A DNA stretch of 46,640 bases from Microcaldota archaeon (GCA_021827605.1 JAKAVF010000006.1:1-46640), one strand, 5' to 3'. Shown: positions 8,123-16,784, counted from the first letter of the stretch. Numbers and translations are program-made. The notes: generated by a model from the sequence alone, not told the origin.

Positions 8123-8821
8123 TCAAAAATAGGAATCTATCTTGGCCTGCTTTATTCCGTCTATTGTGACCCAGTATTCCCTGACGTTCTTCCTGAATTC
8201 GGGATTCTTGAGGTTGTTCTTGACTACATCAACTGTCTTCTGGTCTGATGGGTATCCGGAGCCGAGCTCTATGCCGAGAGACGACCCGAGTTCCTTTATC
8301 GCGTTGTCTCTTGCAACCTTTGCTATTATACTGGCTGCGGACACAACGGGATACCTCGCGTCCGCCTTGTGCTCGGCTACTATCTTGGTGTACTTCTCTC
8401 CCTTCACGCGCTCTGCCTTCATCCCAGCGACAATTGTGGGTTTTGTACTGTAGATGTTGACGCGCGCGCCGAACTTCTGCGCTATGACGTCAGGGGAGTC
8501 AAGATAGATTATCGAGGGATGGTTTTCCAGCCTATCGAAAAGGCGCGCAAACCTCACCGCTTCCAGCTCATTTAGCGATATCTTGCTCTCCATCGCCCTG
8601 TTTATTTCTTCTGGATAAATCATGTCGACAAGCACTTCAGAGGCTGCATCGTTGATCTCATCTATCAGTTCCTCCCTGCGCTTCCTTGTGAGGAGCTTCG
8701 AATCCCGCACTCCTACGTCTGCGAGCTTCTTCTCTCCGTCTTTCTTTATGGCAACCAGGGCGATGACCAGAGGACCTATCACGGCACCCCTTCCCGCCTC
8801 ATCTCCACCGCATATTATCAT
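8123..8821 (-). CDS. rnhB: Ribonuclease HII
   Basis: Cleaves the RNA strand of RNA-DNA hybrids and acts at ribonucleotides in DNA. 232 aa, normal archaeal length. The GGDEAGRG motif supplies D7 and E8, YLDSPD gives D108, and HKADARYPVVSAASIIAKVARD gives D154 with the typical Ser/Ala-rich helix. The ATG at 8821 follows a 55-bp spacer from the PRC-barrel gene on the same strand. The gene's 3' end abuts the decayed gene. Confidence 0.97.
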   Translation of the reverse strand: MIICGGDEAGRGAVIGPLVIALVAIKKDGEKKLADVGVRDSKLLTRKRREELIDEINDAASEVLVDMIYPEEINRAMESKISLNELEAVRFARLFDRLENHPSIIYLDSPDVIAQKFGARVNIYSTKPTIVAGMKAERVKGEKYTKIVAEHKADARYPVVSAASIIAKVARDNAIKELGSSLGIELGSGYPSDQKTVDVVKNNLKNPEFRKNVREYWVTIDGIKQAKIDSYF

Positions 8822-8876
8822 GCAAACACCGCCAAAAACTAAGAAGGAGGGAAAGAAAAGTAAAAAGCGAAGAATC

Positions 8877-9128
8877 TTACCAGTTCTTCCTGTCCACTAC
8901 AGCATAATCGTTGACTGCAAGGACAGAGTTGTACGGGATCTTTATCTGCCCGCCTTCAATCTTCATCTTGTTTGCCAATCCGCTATCGAGGTTTGGCTCC
9001 ACTACAAGATTTATTATCTTGCCGGTCACTTCGCTTATTTCTACGTCGAAGAGCCTGCCAACATCAAATCCGTCGCTTGTTATTACTTTCTTTCCCACGA
9101 GCTGCCTTGCTATTATGAATTTTACCAT
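8877..9128 (-). CDS. PRC-barrel domain protein
   Basis: 83 aa from ATG 9128, which follows GGTGTTTCA; a 10-residue upstream extension is possible but lacks a better signal. The whole protein is one PRC-barrel: ARQLVGKKVITSDGFDVGRLFDVEISEVTGKIINLVVEP, then IPYNSVLAVNDYAVV. PRC-barrels occur in RimM and in archaeal small proteins linked to RNA metabolism and cell division (CdpA/B), but which role applies here cannot be told. It is divergent from gatC, with a palindromic TATA region between. Confidence 0.85.
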   Translation of the reverse strand: MVKFIIARQLVGKKVITSDGFDVGRLFDVEISEVTGKIINLVVEPNLDSGLANKMKIEGGQIKIPYNSVLAVNDYAVVDRKNW

Positions 9129-9175
9129 TGAAACACCTTTTCGGTCGCTTAGTCGCAATAATATTGCAAGTAATT

Positions 9176-9187
9176 AGTTTATAAACT
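9176..9187 (-). promoter_or_regulatory. Palindromic TATA box upstream of the PRC-barrel gene
   Basis: AGTTTATAAACT is a perfect 12-bp palindrome containing a TATA box, about 48-59 bp upstream of the ATG at 9128 on the minus strand. It lies in the divergent spacer shared with gatC. Confidence 0.5.
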
Positions 9188-9254
9188 TTTACCTCTTTTC
9201 GAGATAGAGGACTGCATCGGAAAAGTCGGGAAATTCCTATTTGATTGGACGCAA

Positions 9255-9268
9255 TGCTTAAATAAGCA
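9255..9268 (+). promoter_or_regulatory. Palindromic TATA box upstream of gatC
   Basis: TGCTTAAATAAGCA is an inverted repeat with a 2-nt centre that includes the AT-rich TATA element, 28-41 bp before the TTG start. Transcription would begin about 10 nt before gatC, just enough to include the GTGAT ribosome-binding site. Confidence 0.5.
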
Positions 9269-9295
9269 CTCCAGCTTACTCATTAACGTGATCCT

Positions 9296-9583
9296 TTGGA
9301 TTACTGGAAGATAGACAAGGAACTGATTAACCGCATCGCCCTTATCTCGAAGCTGGATCTCAACGAAAGTGAGAGGATGCTTTTCCTAAAACAGTTGGGC
9401 GACGTGCTCGACACTTTCAAATTGATAGATGAGGTTGATACCGATGGTTTGGAGCCAGCATTCCATCCTAGAATCATAGAAAATATATGGAGAGAGGACG
9501 AGGCGAGTGAAACCGCGTGGGACCCTCTCGCAGATGTGGAAAGCAAAGAGGAAGGATATTATAAAGCCCCGCGGATCGTTTAG
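9296..9583 (+). CDS. gatC: Asp-tRNA(Asn)/Glu-tRNA amidotransferase subunit C
   Basis: 95-aa small subunit that stabilises GatA and wraps around GatB in the GatCAB complex. Typical features: IDKELINRIALISKLDLNESE at the N-terminus, LGDVLDTFKLIDEVDTDGLEPAFHP in the middle and a WREDE segment near the end (usually LREDxV). The start is TTG, 7 nt after GTGAT. The TAG stop is followed directly by the gatA GTG, so the two are translationally coupled. Confidence 0.93.
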   Translation: MDYWKIDKELINRIALISKLDLNESERMLFLKQLGDVLDTFKLIDEVDTDGLEPAFHPRIIENIWREDEASETAWDPLADVESKEEGYYKAPRIV

Positions 9584-10978
9584 GTGGTTTCATTAATACA
9601 GAGCCTTGTTAAATTGCATCTTGAGCGCCTTGCTGCAGAGGATGTGAAGCTGGATGACTTTGCACCCAGAGTCATGGAGAAGGCGAGGGCAATCCAGCAG
9701 AAATATTCTCCTTTCATTACCTTGGACGAAAATCTCGGCAGCACGAATAGGAATGCGCAGAAGCTCCCTTTTTCGGTAAAGGACAACATCTGCACAAATG
9801 GACTTAGGACCACGGCCGGTTCTAGAATATTAGAGAACTATATCCCGCCATTCGACGCTACATGCGTGCGCCAAGTGAAAAGTGCAGGTGGTTTTGTTAT
9901 CGGAAAGACAGCAATGGATGAATTCGGGTTCGGGACATTCTCGACAAACTGTGCATACGGCGCTCCCAAGAACCCGATAGATATACAGAGGGTATGCGGG
10001 GGCAGCAGTGGTGGCGCGGCATGCGTGACCGCAGCTGCAGATTTCCCACACATTGCAATAGCACAGTCGACAGGCGGCAGCATAACTGCACCTGCGGCAT
10101 TCACCGGAACTGTTGGGCTCACGCCTACTTATGGAAGAGTATCAAGGTGGGGGCTCATCGACTATGCGAACAGTATGGATAAGATCGGTGTTATTGGAAG
10201 ATGCACATACGATGCAGCTTTCGGCTTCTCGCTAATCGCTGGCCACGATCCTCTTGACGCAACCTCGCTGAATGCACCAAAACTCGATTACACGAAAGTT
10301 CTGGAAAAGGATATACGGCACCTCAGAATTGGGGTGCCGTCTGAGTATTTTAACGCGGATGGCGTAGATCCGCAGGTAAAGAAGCTTGTCTGGGATAAGA
10401 TCACCTCCCTTGAAAGGTTCGGTGCGACTTATGAAGAAATATCTCTTCCGTCTACGAAGTATGCGACCGCAGCATATTACCTAATTGCGCTCAGCGAGGC
10501 TTCCACAAACCTTGCAAAGTTCTGCGGGCTACGCTATGGAATCCAGGGAGAAACGGAAGGAAACTACGAGAACTATTTCTCGTCGATAAGGGAGAGGGGA
10601 TTCGGAGAAGAGGCAAAGCGGAGGATAGTTTTGGGGACCTACGCCAGGATGTCCGGTTACAGGGATGCATATTACATAAAAGCGCTTAAGGTAAGGGCGA
10701 AAATAATAGGGGAGTTCAGGAAGGCCTTTGACCGTGTAGGCGCGATTGCGACGCCGTCGATGCCAATATTTGCGCCAAGGTTTGATGAGGTTGCAGGGCT
10801 GACGCCGGTTCAGCAATATGCAATGGACATTATGACTACCGCACCCAACTTAGCAGGGCTCCCGACAGTATCCGTGCCAGCCGGAGAATCCGGAGGGCTC
10901 CCAGCAGGGGTGCAGTTCATTGGAGACTATGAAAATGAAGGGACTCTGCTGCAGCTGGCTGCTGCGTGTGAGGTTTGA
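9584..10978 (+). CDS. gatA: Asp-tRNA(Asn)/Glu-tRNA amidotransferase subunit A
   Basis: Glutaminase of the amidotransferase; the amidase-signature fold hydrolyses glutamine and channels ammonia to GatB. The catalytic Ser-cisSer-Lys triad is visible: K66 in PFSVKDNI, S142 in GGSSGGAA, S166 in STGGSITAPAAFTG. The usual GSDTGGSIR reads QSTGGSITA, a conservative change. 464 aa, normal length. GTG at 9584 abuts the gatC stop. In archaea GatCAB serves Asp-tRNA(Asn) (family knowledge), and the adjacent tRNA-Asn supports this. Confidence 0.96.
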   Translation: MVSLIQSLVKLHLERLAAEDVKLDDFAPRVMEKARAIQQKYSPFITLDENLGSTNRNAQKLPFSVKDNICTNGLRTTAGSRILENYIPPFDATCVRQVKSAGGFVIGKTAMDEFGFGTFSTNCAYGAPKNPIDIQRVCGGSSGGAACVTAAADFPHIAIAQSTGGSITAPAAFTGTVGLTPTYGRVSRWGLIDYANSMDKIGVIGRCTYDAAFGFSLIAGHDPLDATSLNAPKLDYTKVLEKDIRHLRIGVPSEYFNADGVDPQVKKLVWDKITSLERFGATYEEISLPSTKYATAAYYLIALSEASTNLAKFCGLRYGIQGETEGNYENYFSSIRERGFGEEAKRRIVLGTYARMSGYRDAYYIKALKVRAKIIGEFRKAFDRVGAIATPSMPIFAPRFDEVAGLTPVQQYAMDIMTTAPNLAGLPTVSVPAGESGGLPAGVQFIGDYENEGTLLQLAAACEV

Positions 10979-10980
10979 CT

Positions 10981-12384
10981 ATGAGCGTAATGATCGGAAT
11001 TGAGGTGCACTGCCAGCTCAACACCGCGAGCAAGCTGTTCTGCAACAGCAGCTCTGATCATAGAGGGAAAATGCCGAACGAGTGCACCTGCCCAATCTGC
11101 CTTGGTTTTCCGGGATCCAAACCGGTAGTCAACAAAAGGGCGATAGAGCTCGGGATGATGATTGCACTGGCTTTAAAGTGCAAGATCGCTGAAAAGATGT
11201 TCTTCTCTAGAAAGACCTACTTCTATCCGGACATGTCGAAGAACTACCAGATAACGCAGTATGAGGCGCCCCTTGCTGAGAGGGGCTTATTTACTTTAGG
11301 GGAGAACAAAATCAGGATAAGGCGTGTCCATATAGAAGAGGATCCTGCACGGCTAATTCATGTAGGTGGTGATATCACAAGCGCTAAGTACGTGCTTATC
11401 GACTACAACAGGTCTGGAATTCCCCTTGCAGAGATAGTGACAGAGCCAGATTTCACCGCTCCAAAGGAGGTCCGCGCGTTCCTGGAGAAGATGGTCAATG
11501 TCCTAGAGCACCTAGGCGCATACGATTCTGGAAAGGAGGCTACCTTAAGAGTAGACGCCAACATATCGACGGATGGCGGCGAAAGGGTTGAGGTCAAGAA
11601 TATAACCGGATTCGAGAACGTTGAGAAGGCACTCAACTATGAGATAATAAGACAGAGTAGTATGAAGCGCAGTGGAAACGTTGTCGTTAGGGAAACCCGC
11701 CACTTTGATGCGGACACTAACACAACGAAAAGCCTTAGGAAGAAAGAATATGAGGAGGATTACGGCTATATCTTCGACCCAGACCTGCCATCCGTAACAA
11801 TAAGCAGAGCTTGGCTTGAGTCCGTCGCTTCTTCCATGCCTGAGCTTCCGGACCAGAGAATAGAGCGGTTCGTTAGGCAGTACTCGATTGATGAGTATAC
11901 GGCAATGGTGATAGTTTACTCAGACAAACGCCTCGCAGACTTCTTTGAGGAGTGTTGTGCGCGCTACAATAAACCACCAACAGTCTCAAACTGGATCGTA
12001 AACTATCTCCTGAAGAGCCTCAATTGGCGCTCTGAGAGGATTTCGCAGTCGAAAGCAAGACCGGAAACCTTTGTCGAGCTGCTGCAGCTAATTGATGAGG
12101 GGAAAATAACAGACAGGTTTGCGAAAGAGCTAATCAAAGAGTATGTTGATACCGGAATATCTCCCAGGACACTTGCGCAGAAGGAGATTGTTGCGCTATC
12201 AGAAAAGGATTTAGATGAGATAATTGTTAAGGTTCTGCAGGCGAACGCCAATGCGGTTGAGGAATACCGCAACGGAAAGAAGGAATCTCTGCAGTTCCTG
12301 ATAGGAAAGGTCCTTTCTGAAACTAGGAAGCAGGGGAATCCGAAGAAGATAAAGGATTTGATAGTGAAGTTAATGCCTCGATAG
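10981..12384 (+). CDS. gatB: Asp-tRNA(Asn)/Glu-tRNA amidotransferase subunit B
   Basis: Binds the misacylated tRNA, phosphorylates the Asp/Glu side chain with ATP and transfers ammonia. 467 aa: N-terminal cradle domain from IGIEVHCQLNTASKLFCNS, with CTCPICLGFPGSKPVVN carrying the zinc cysteines; helical middle; C-terminal YqeY-like domain (about 390-467, KELIKEYVDTGISPRTLAQKE). ATG 10981 lies 2 nt after the gatA stop. The last 10 nt, including the TAG, lie inside the tRNA-Asn gene. Confidence 0.96.
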   Translation: MSVMIGIEVHCQLNTASKLFCNSSSDHRGKMPNECTCPICLGFPGSKPVVNKRAIELGMMIALALKCKIAEKMFFSRKTYFYPDMSKNYQITQYEAPLAERGLFTLGENKIRIRRVHIEEDPARLIHVGGDITSAKYVLIDYNRSGIPLAEIVTEPDFTAPKEVRAFLEKMVNVLEHLGAYDSGKEATLRVDANISTDGGERVEVKNITGFENVEKALNYEIIRQSSMKRSGNVVVRETRHFDADTNTTKSLRKKEYEEDYGYIFDPDLPSVTISRAWLESVASSMPELPDQRIERFVRQYSIDEYTAMVIVYSDKRLADFFEECCARYNKPPTVSNWIVNYLLKSLNWRSERISQSKARPETFVELLQLIDEGKITDRFAKELIKEYVDTGISPRTLAQKEIVALSEKDLDEIIVKVLQANANAVEEYRNGKKESLQFLIGKVLSETRKQGNPKKIKDLIVKLMPR

Positions 12385-12447
12385 CTCAGTAGGTAGAGCG
12401 ACTGGCTGTTAACCAGTAGGTCGCAGGTTCGAGTCCTGCTCGGGGCG
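12375..12447 (+). tRNA. tRNA-Asn (anticodon GTT), overlapping the end of gatB
   Basis: Cloverleaf with acceptor GCCTCGA/TCGGGGC, anticodon loop CTGTTAA in an ACTGG/CCAGT stem, T-arm GCAGG-TTCGAGT-CCTGC and discriminator G. No intron, no CCA. Its first ten bases encode the last codons and stop of gatB, so tRNA processing from a gatCAB transcript would cut the mRNA at the gatB stop. No separate promoter is visible. Confidence 0.97.
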
Positions 12448-12456
12448 CTTCATGCT

Positions 12457-13641
12457 TCACCGGCGCATATGCGCATATGGATTTGAAGGAAAGTTGGATA
12501 TATTGTAGGGGTTGAGCTTGAACGCGTCCTGCATTGCAACTGCTTTATTATCTAATGGGCCATCGACCCTGAATAGTTTCCCCTCCCTCTTCATAAGCAC
12601 GTTTGCATTGAGCGCTGGGTTGTGGCTCTCGATTATTATCGTCCCTTCCTCAAACTTCTTTTCTCCTGCTATGTAGTAAAGCAGGTGGCCGCCCCAGCCA
12701 TTATGAAAGAACGGATTGTAGATGTTTGATAGATATATTACGTTTGGCGCTGCTTTCGGTTTGACATTCCTAAGATATTTGTCTATGCTCTCGTTTAACG
12801 TATTTGTAACCGGAACCGGCCTGTAGAAGCTCTTCACCGGCCTTACTCCATACCTCACCCCGCTCTTTATCCTTGTTCTATGCTCACCGTGGAGAAAGTC
12901 CGCCATATATGGGTATTCCCCGACTTCTATCGCACCTATGACGCTGCCATCGAAGTCGCGAAGGCCGAAACACCCTCCCGCAAGGTCGCTCAGCCGCAGA
13001 GCAAATCCGCACGGCTTCTCCATGATTCTATAGGGTAAATTATCCTGTATGGGCGTTCCGTCCTTTTTACATAAGTCGAATCGCGAGTGGAAGAAGAGCT
13101 CGCATTCATCAAAAATTGAGATGTCGGGGCGTAGCGCGCCGCCTGCTATGAACTCTGTGATGATCGAACGGCCTCCTTCGGAAACTGCGCTTGCAATTTG
13201 GTCTGCTATCCAGGAAAGATGATGGAGTTGCACAGCGTTTATATCCAAAGCAACTGAACTCTGGAAGTGTTTGTGGGTTGCAAGAGCACCGAATAAGTTT
13301 AGGAACGCATCGCCGCCACCGGCAACACCGGCAAATCGCACATGTGGAAGATTCCCAGCCAGGCTTTCAAGCATCGAAACCACACATAGGTAACTTTCGT
13401 TGCTTGACTCGTAGTTTAGGCCCAGTTTGGCGGTGTCGATCTCCTGCTCCGCGTCCTTCACCCGCCGGGATACGCTGAAATGATTCGACCTTCTTGGTGC
13501 TTTTGCGGGAGGGTGCTTTAGTGCTCCTTCCTGCAGCGGCACTTGCCCCACTGATGGGAGTGGGGAGGCGAGGGTATCCTGGGCAATTACCGTGAGGTTT
13601 GCGCGCCCTGATGCTGGCTCTGCTCTTTCTGTGAGTACCAT
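12457..13641 (-). CDS. SAM-binding protein resembling BtaA/DUF3419
   Basis: 394 aa. The first 60 residues are low-complexity. Around residue 105, RFAGVAGGGDAFLNLFGAL followed by SSVALDINAVQLHHLSWI matches the glycine-rich loop and the DxN/Q segment of the Rossmann-like AdoMet fold. The later strand NVIYLSNIYN and EGTIIIES fit its C-terminal strands. The GGD...DINxxQL pattern resembles BtaA/DUF3419 proteins, which move the aminocarboxypropyl group of AdoMet. That is a family-level guess from motifs; the substrate is unknown. ATG 13641 follows GTGATGGTATCC, with a TATA-like ATTTAAATATC upstream. Confidence 0.6.
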   Translation of the reverse strand: MVLTERAEPASGRANLTVIAQDTLASPLPSVGQVPLQEGALKHPPAKAPRRSNHFSVSRRVKDAEQEIDTAKLGLNYESSNESYLCVVSMLESLAGNLPHVRFAGVAGGGDAFLNLFGALATHKHFQSSVALDINAVQLHHLSWIADQIASAVSEGGRSIITEFIAGGALRPDISIFDECELFFHSRFDLCKKDGTPIQDNLPYRIMEKPCGFALRLSDLAGGCFGLRDFDGSVIGAIEVGEYPYMADFLHGEHRTRIKSGVRYGVRPVKSFYRPVPVTNTLNESIDKYLRNVKPKAAPNVIYLSNIYNPFFHNGWGGHLLYYIAGEKKFEEGTIIIESHNPALNANVLMKREGKLFRVDGPLDNKAVAMQDAFKLNPYNISNFPSNPYAHMRR

Positions 13642-13777
13642 GGATACCATCACATTTTTCCTGATATTTAAATGCGTGGTTTCCCCAAAAAGTTGAAGTG
13701 AATCACTCCTGTTTTGTCTGCACGGCTGACGCTATGCTGGAAAACAGAAAAACAAGAAAAAGAAAGAAAAATTAGGA

Positions 13778-13915
13778 TTAGCCCCCTATCTTGAACATCT
13801 TCGTTCCGCAGACTGCGCAGACGCCAGTAGTCGCCTTCTTCCCGTTCTTCATGGTTACTTCCTTCGGGTTCTTCATCTCTCTCTTCGCTTTACATTTTAC
13901 ACAATAGGCTTCCAT
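13778..13915 (-). CDS. Small zinc-ribbon protein (DUF5679-like, 45 aa)
   Basis: Starts MEAYCVKCKAKREMKNP and ends with GVCAVCGTKMFKIGG: two CxxC pairs separated by a Lys-rich stretch, the layout of DUF5679 proteins. The start is an ATG after GGTGTTATT. It follows the GT-C gene region on the same strand with a 62-bp gap to that gene's end. Probable nucleic-acid or ribosome-associated zinc protein (inference). Confidence 0.8.
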   Translation of the reverse strand: MEAYCVKCKAKREMKNPKEVTMKNGKKATTGVCAVCGTKMFKIGG

Positions 13916-13975
13916 AATAACACCAGTGGTTGATTTTATAAGCTACTTACAACCTTTAAAACCTATCTGTGTGCC

Positions 13976-15553
13976 TCAGTCCCCTGGCTGGTATTTATAA
14001 ACGTTCACATTGTAGAAGTTGAGCCCTATGTTGTCGAAGGCGGTGTAGTTGGACAGCCATTGTGGATAGCTAGGTTGGAAGACCTCCGTCATATTGCATG
14101 AGGAGGGGTCTGTCAGGTTTCCTATGAAATAGGAGCCAGGCTTAAAGCTGAAAAGTGCCGTAACATTCTTGCATGTGTTCTCAGACATCACGTATCCGAG
14201 GGAATTGGTGTTATTTTGAGAAGTGTAGACCAGCCATGGGACATCGGCCGGACCTTGAATATTTGTATTAGATGGGAGGCTGTTTATGTATCCCCCAATC
14301 TCGAGCAATGGGAGCGCAGTCTTGTACTGGGAGTAGTTGAGATATGCGGCGATTATCACTGAAGAGACGGCTAGCGCTATCAGCGAGGCTACGACCAGCG
14401 AATAGGCTATCGGTGCGATCTTCCCTTTGGCTACCTTGATTATGTCGGCAAGCGCAATTCCTATAAGCAGGGCTATCGCGGGCACGAAGATGACTGTATA
14501 GCGTATCATTAGGATGAGCGGTATATAGGTAGTGATGCTCATTGTGCCGAAACCCATGTAGAGCAGCATGAAGATTAACCATGCTGCTGGCACAATAGCG
14601 GCCCTCCTATAGTTTATGGTGAGGTAGAGCACCGAGAGTGCCAGTGCAATGCCGAAGAATCCATAGGCAAGCATGTTGAAACCAGTGTTGCGCAGAAATC
14701 CATGCGGGTTACCTGCAAATGCAGATAAGTTGTTCGAAAATAGGGACGAGTAGTATGCGGAGAATGCTGGAGACGTCCCTTGGTAAGAATTGAAGTTCGC
14801 GGAATACGCATCGATTATGTGGAGGGGATTGCCGGAAATTAGGAAGCCGAGTGCAAAAATCACAAGGATTGCGGCTATTGCGCCTGACGTGAAGTTGAAT
14901 ATCTGGAAAATCGATCGATGATTGCGCTTCGCTATTGCATCGATGCAGAGCCAGCCGAAAATGAAGAATGAGCCTATCAGCGCTTCCGGGACTATAAGCA
15001 CGTTTATCAGCGATAAGAAACCTGCTGTAAATAGATATGCTGACTGCCTCTTCACGCTCTTTAGCCCCTTTATCACCAGGAGTATGCTAAGTGCGACCAG
15101 GAAAGCCATCGGTATGTCGTCACCGACATTGGAGCTCTCGACCAGCACGAGCGGGAAAACAGAATATAGGAAGGCGGAGAATAAGCCTGCGGCTTTGCTG
15201 TACAGCTCCTTCCCTATCATGTAGACCGCGATGATAGTCAGGAGAAAGCACATCACGCCAAAAAGGGAGGCGGTGAGGAGGCTGTACCTGAAGATTGAGA
15301 AGAAGAGCGTGATCCCGCCTATGAGGAGCAGTTTCACGTTGTCGCCAAGCGTAAGGCCGAGTGGCTGGAAGTTCCCCTGCGCGAACATGTGCGCTTCCCA
15401 TGTATAGATGTAGTTGTCGGACCCGTTTATCCAGCTTGGGCCGTAAAAGAATGCCATGCTCAAGAAGGCTCCGGAGGCAAGTATCATGAGAAGCGCAATC
15501 TTGCTGAAGTTTCCAGAAAGGAAATTTCCTATGTAGCTTTTTTTGTTTCCCAT
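13976..15553 (-). CDS. Multi-spanning GT-C glycosyltransferase (PMT/ArnT-like)
   Basis: 525 aa from ATG 15553 (MGNKKSY). About ten or more hydrophobic segments from residue 16 to 430 follow an N-terminal helix and the first external loop SWINGSDNYIYTWEAHMF, whose acidic residues match the catalytic loop of GT-C enzymes using polyprenyl-phosphate sugars. A soluble C-terminal domain (about 435-525) carries several N-x-S/T sites (NNTN, NLTD, NMTE, NYTA) and probably faces outside. Likely adds sugar to surface protein or lipid (inference). The upstream in-frame extension overlaps tRNA-Gly and is rejected. Confidence 0.75.
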   Translation of the reverse strand: MGNKKSYIGNFLSGNFSKIALLMILASGAFLSMAFFYGPSWINGSDNYIYTWEAHMFAQGNFQPLGLTLGDNVKLLLIGGITLFFSIFRYSLLTASLFGVMCFLLTIIAVYMIGKELYSKAAGLFSAFLYSVFPLVLVESSNVGDDIPMAFLVALSILLVIKGLKSVKRQSAYLFTAGFLSLINVLIVPEALIGSFFIFGWLCIDAIAKRNHRSIFQIFNFTSGAIAAILVIFALGFLISGNPLHIIDAYSANFNSYQGTSPAFSAYYSSLFSNNLSAFAGNPHGFLRNTGFNMLAYGFFGIALALSVLYLTINYRRAAIVPAAWLIFMLLYMGFGTMSITTYIPLILMIRYTVIFVPAIALLIGIALADIIKVAKGKIAPIAYSLVVASLIALAVSSVIIAAYLNYSQYKTALPLLEIGGYINSLPSNTNIQGPADVPWLVYTSQNNTNSLGYVMSENTCKNVTALFSFKPGSYFIGNLTDPSSCNMTEVFQPSYPQWLSNYTAFDNIGLNFYNVNVYKYQPGD

Positions 15554-15573
15554 ACATTCCCTATTTAGCGGAT

Positions 15574-15646
15574 TGCGAGCGCCGGGATTTGAACCCGAGT
15601 CGTTGGCTTGGGAAGCCAAAGTCCTACCAGGCTAGACTACGCTCGC
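15574..15646 (-). tRNA. tRNA-Gly (anticodon CCC)
   Basis: Minus-strand cloverleaf: acceptor GCGAGCG/CGCTCGC, anticodon loop TTCCCAA in a TTGGC/GCCAA stem, T-arm CTCGGG-TTCAAAT-CCCGG, discriminator A. A TATA-like TTTTTATACTTT lies about 25-40 bp upstream. No intron. Confidence 0.96.
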
Positions 15647-15689
15647 GCTGACAGAAAGGATTGATTTGAAAAGTATAAAAATAGTGTTA

Positions 15690-15908
15690 TACGGCACTAT
15701 TTTCTAACCTGCTAATTTGGCTGCTTATGTACGGCCGCTGCAGACCCCTTTGGCCACCCTCGGCTGATATCGTCCACTACCCGCTCCCAAACTGCCAGTT
15801 GCCACTCTTAAATGTATGGAGCAGGCACTGCATACTGCCTGTCTCAAAATCTATGGTTACTTCCTCGTGGTCCGGCCTGTTGTGGTGCCGTACGCGTTGG
15901 TAGTTCAC
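15690..15908 (-). pseudogene. Possible gene remnant in the tRNA-Gly to PAC2 spacer
   Basis: The 352-bp spacer 15647-15998 has no clear gene. On the minus strand a frame from GTG 15908 encodes 43 aa (segments RVRHHNRPDHEEVTIDFETG and QCLLHTFKSGNWQFGSG) to TAG at 15777-15779. The same frame continues protein-like to about 15690. Either a short gene or a decayed one; no ribosome-binding site or family is seen. Codons on the plus strand (15812-16030) also stay open but overlap the PAC2 gene. Confidence 0.25.
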
Positions 15909-15998
15909 GCAAAAGAAAAGAGCTCATTGTAGTAGCCCCAAATCGAGAAACATGGGAAGAGGTTTCCACTGACTCACCAAGCGGTCATCCCCTGCGGC

Positions 15999-16784
15999 TC
16001 AGCGTATGTAGCTCGGCTTCTCCCCGCTAAGGCCCTCTGGCGGCGCGAATCCAGACTGCTGTTTCTCGAGTTCCTTCAGCGCCTTCGCTGTCTTCTCGAT
16101 TATCTTGTCAAGGTTCTTCGTGTCTATCTCCATGCTGAGGTTCTTGGCAAGCACCTTCAGCACAGCTTTTGCAGCTGCGGCATCGACATCAAGGAAACTC
16201 GTCTCCCCCATAAGGCATACGCCTTCGATCTTCCGCATCTTCGCGAAAGCCAGGATGAGTCCGGCTGAGCCAAGTATCATACCTCTGGCCTTTCCAAAGA
16301 GTATCCCGCTGCCCTTCAGTTTTTCTATTACTTCGTTGCTTGTCGCGCTCCCATAAACCTTCGGTTCGCTCGCTACGCTCCTCGCTACGCTGTATCCGCC
16401 AAGCGTGTAGACGAAATTGCCTTTCAGCTTATCGATAAAGAAGTCGACGATCTTCGCGTTTACTTCATATTGCCCCTCTGGAGTGATTGCCTGGGTCTCT
16501 CCAGTAAGGAGGATTATATCCCTCTTCAACCCTTTGCCCCTAAGCAGATAGAACCTGTTCCCTACGAGCCTTATTCCGCCGCTCCTGAGCATGACAACTT
16601 GGTGAGGGAAATGCGGCGACAGAAGCGTGGCAAGCTTCACCGAATCGAACTCTAGCCGCAGGTGCTCCGCAATCAGCTTCCCGACGTTGCCTATGCCCGG
16701 CAGTCCGACAACGAGCACAGGCTTGTTAAGCTTTATCCCTTTAGAGGCCTTTGCCATCTTTATAATCGTCTTCTCCATCATCAT
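15999..16784 (-). CDS. PAC2-family proteasome assembly chaperone-like protein
   Basis: 261 aa. GIKLNKPVLVVGLPGIGNVGKLIAEHLRLEF at the N-terminus is the PAC2-family core, with later LYTLGGYSVAR-type and GSAGLILAFAKMRKIEGVCLMGET segments. Archaeal homologues (PbaB type) help assemble the 20S proteasome. The C-terminal 60 residues are a charged helix. It follows aIF2-alpha by 9 bp, as in many archaea. Three consecutive ATGs make the exact start uncertain by a few codons. Confidence 0.85.
   Translation of the reverse strand: MMMEKTIIKMAKASKGIKLNKPVLVVGLPGIGNVGKLIAEHLRLEFDSVKLATLLSPHFPHQVVMLRSGGIRLVGNRFYLLRGKGLKRDIILLTGETQAITPEGQYEVNAKIVDFFIDKLKGNFVYTLGGYSVARSVASEPKVYGSATSNEVIEKLKGSGILFGKARGMILGSAGLILAFAKMRKIEGVCLMGETSFLDVDAAAAKAVLKVLAKNLSMEIDTKNLDKIIEKTAKALKELEKQQSGFAPPEGLSGEKPSYIR

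Noticed and set aside
15554-15619. Longer N-terminus for the GT-C glycosyltransferase
   Set aside because: It would translate part of tRNA-Gly; the membrane protein pattern starts naturally at 15553.
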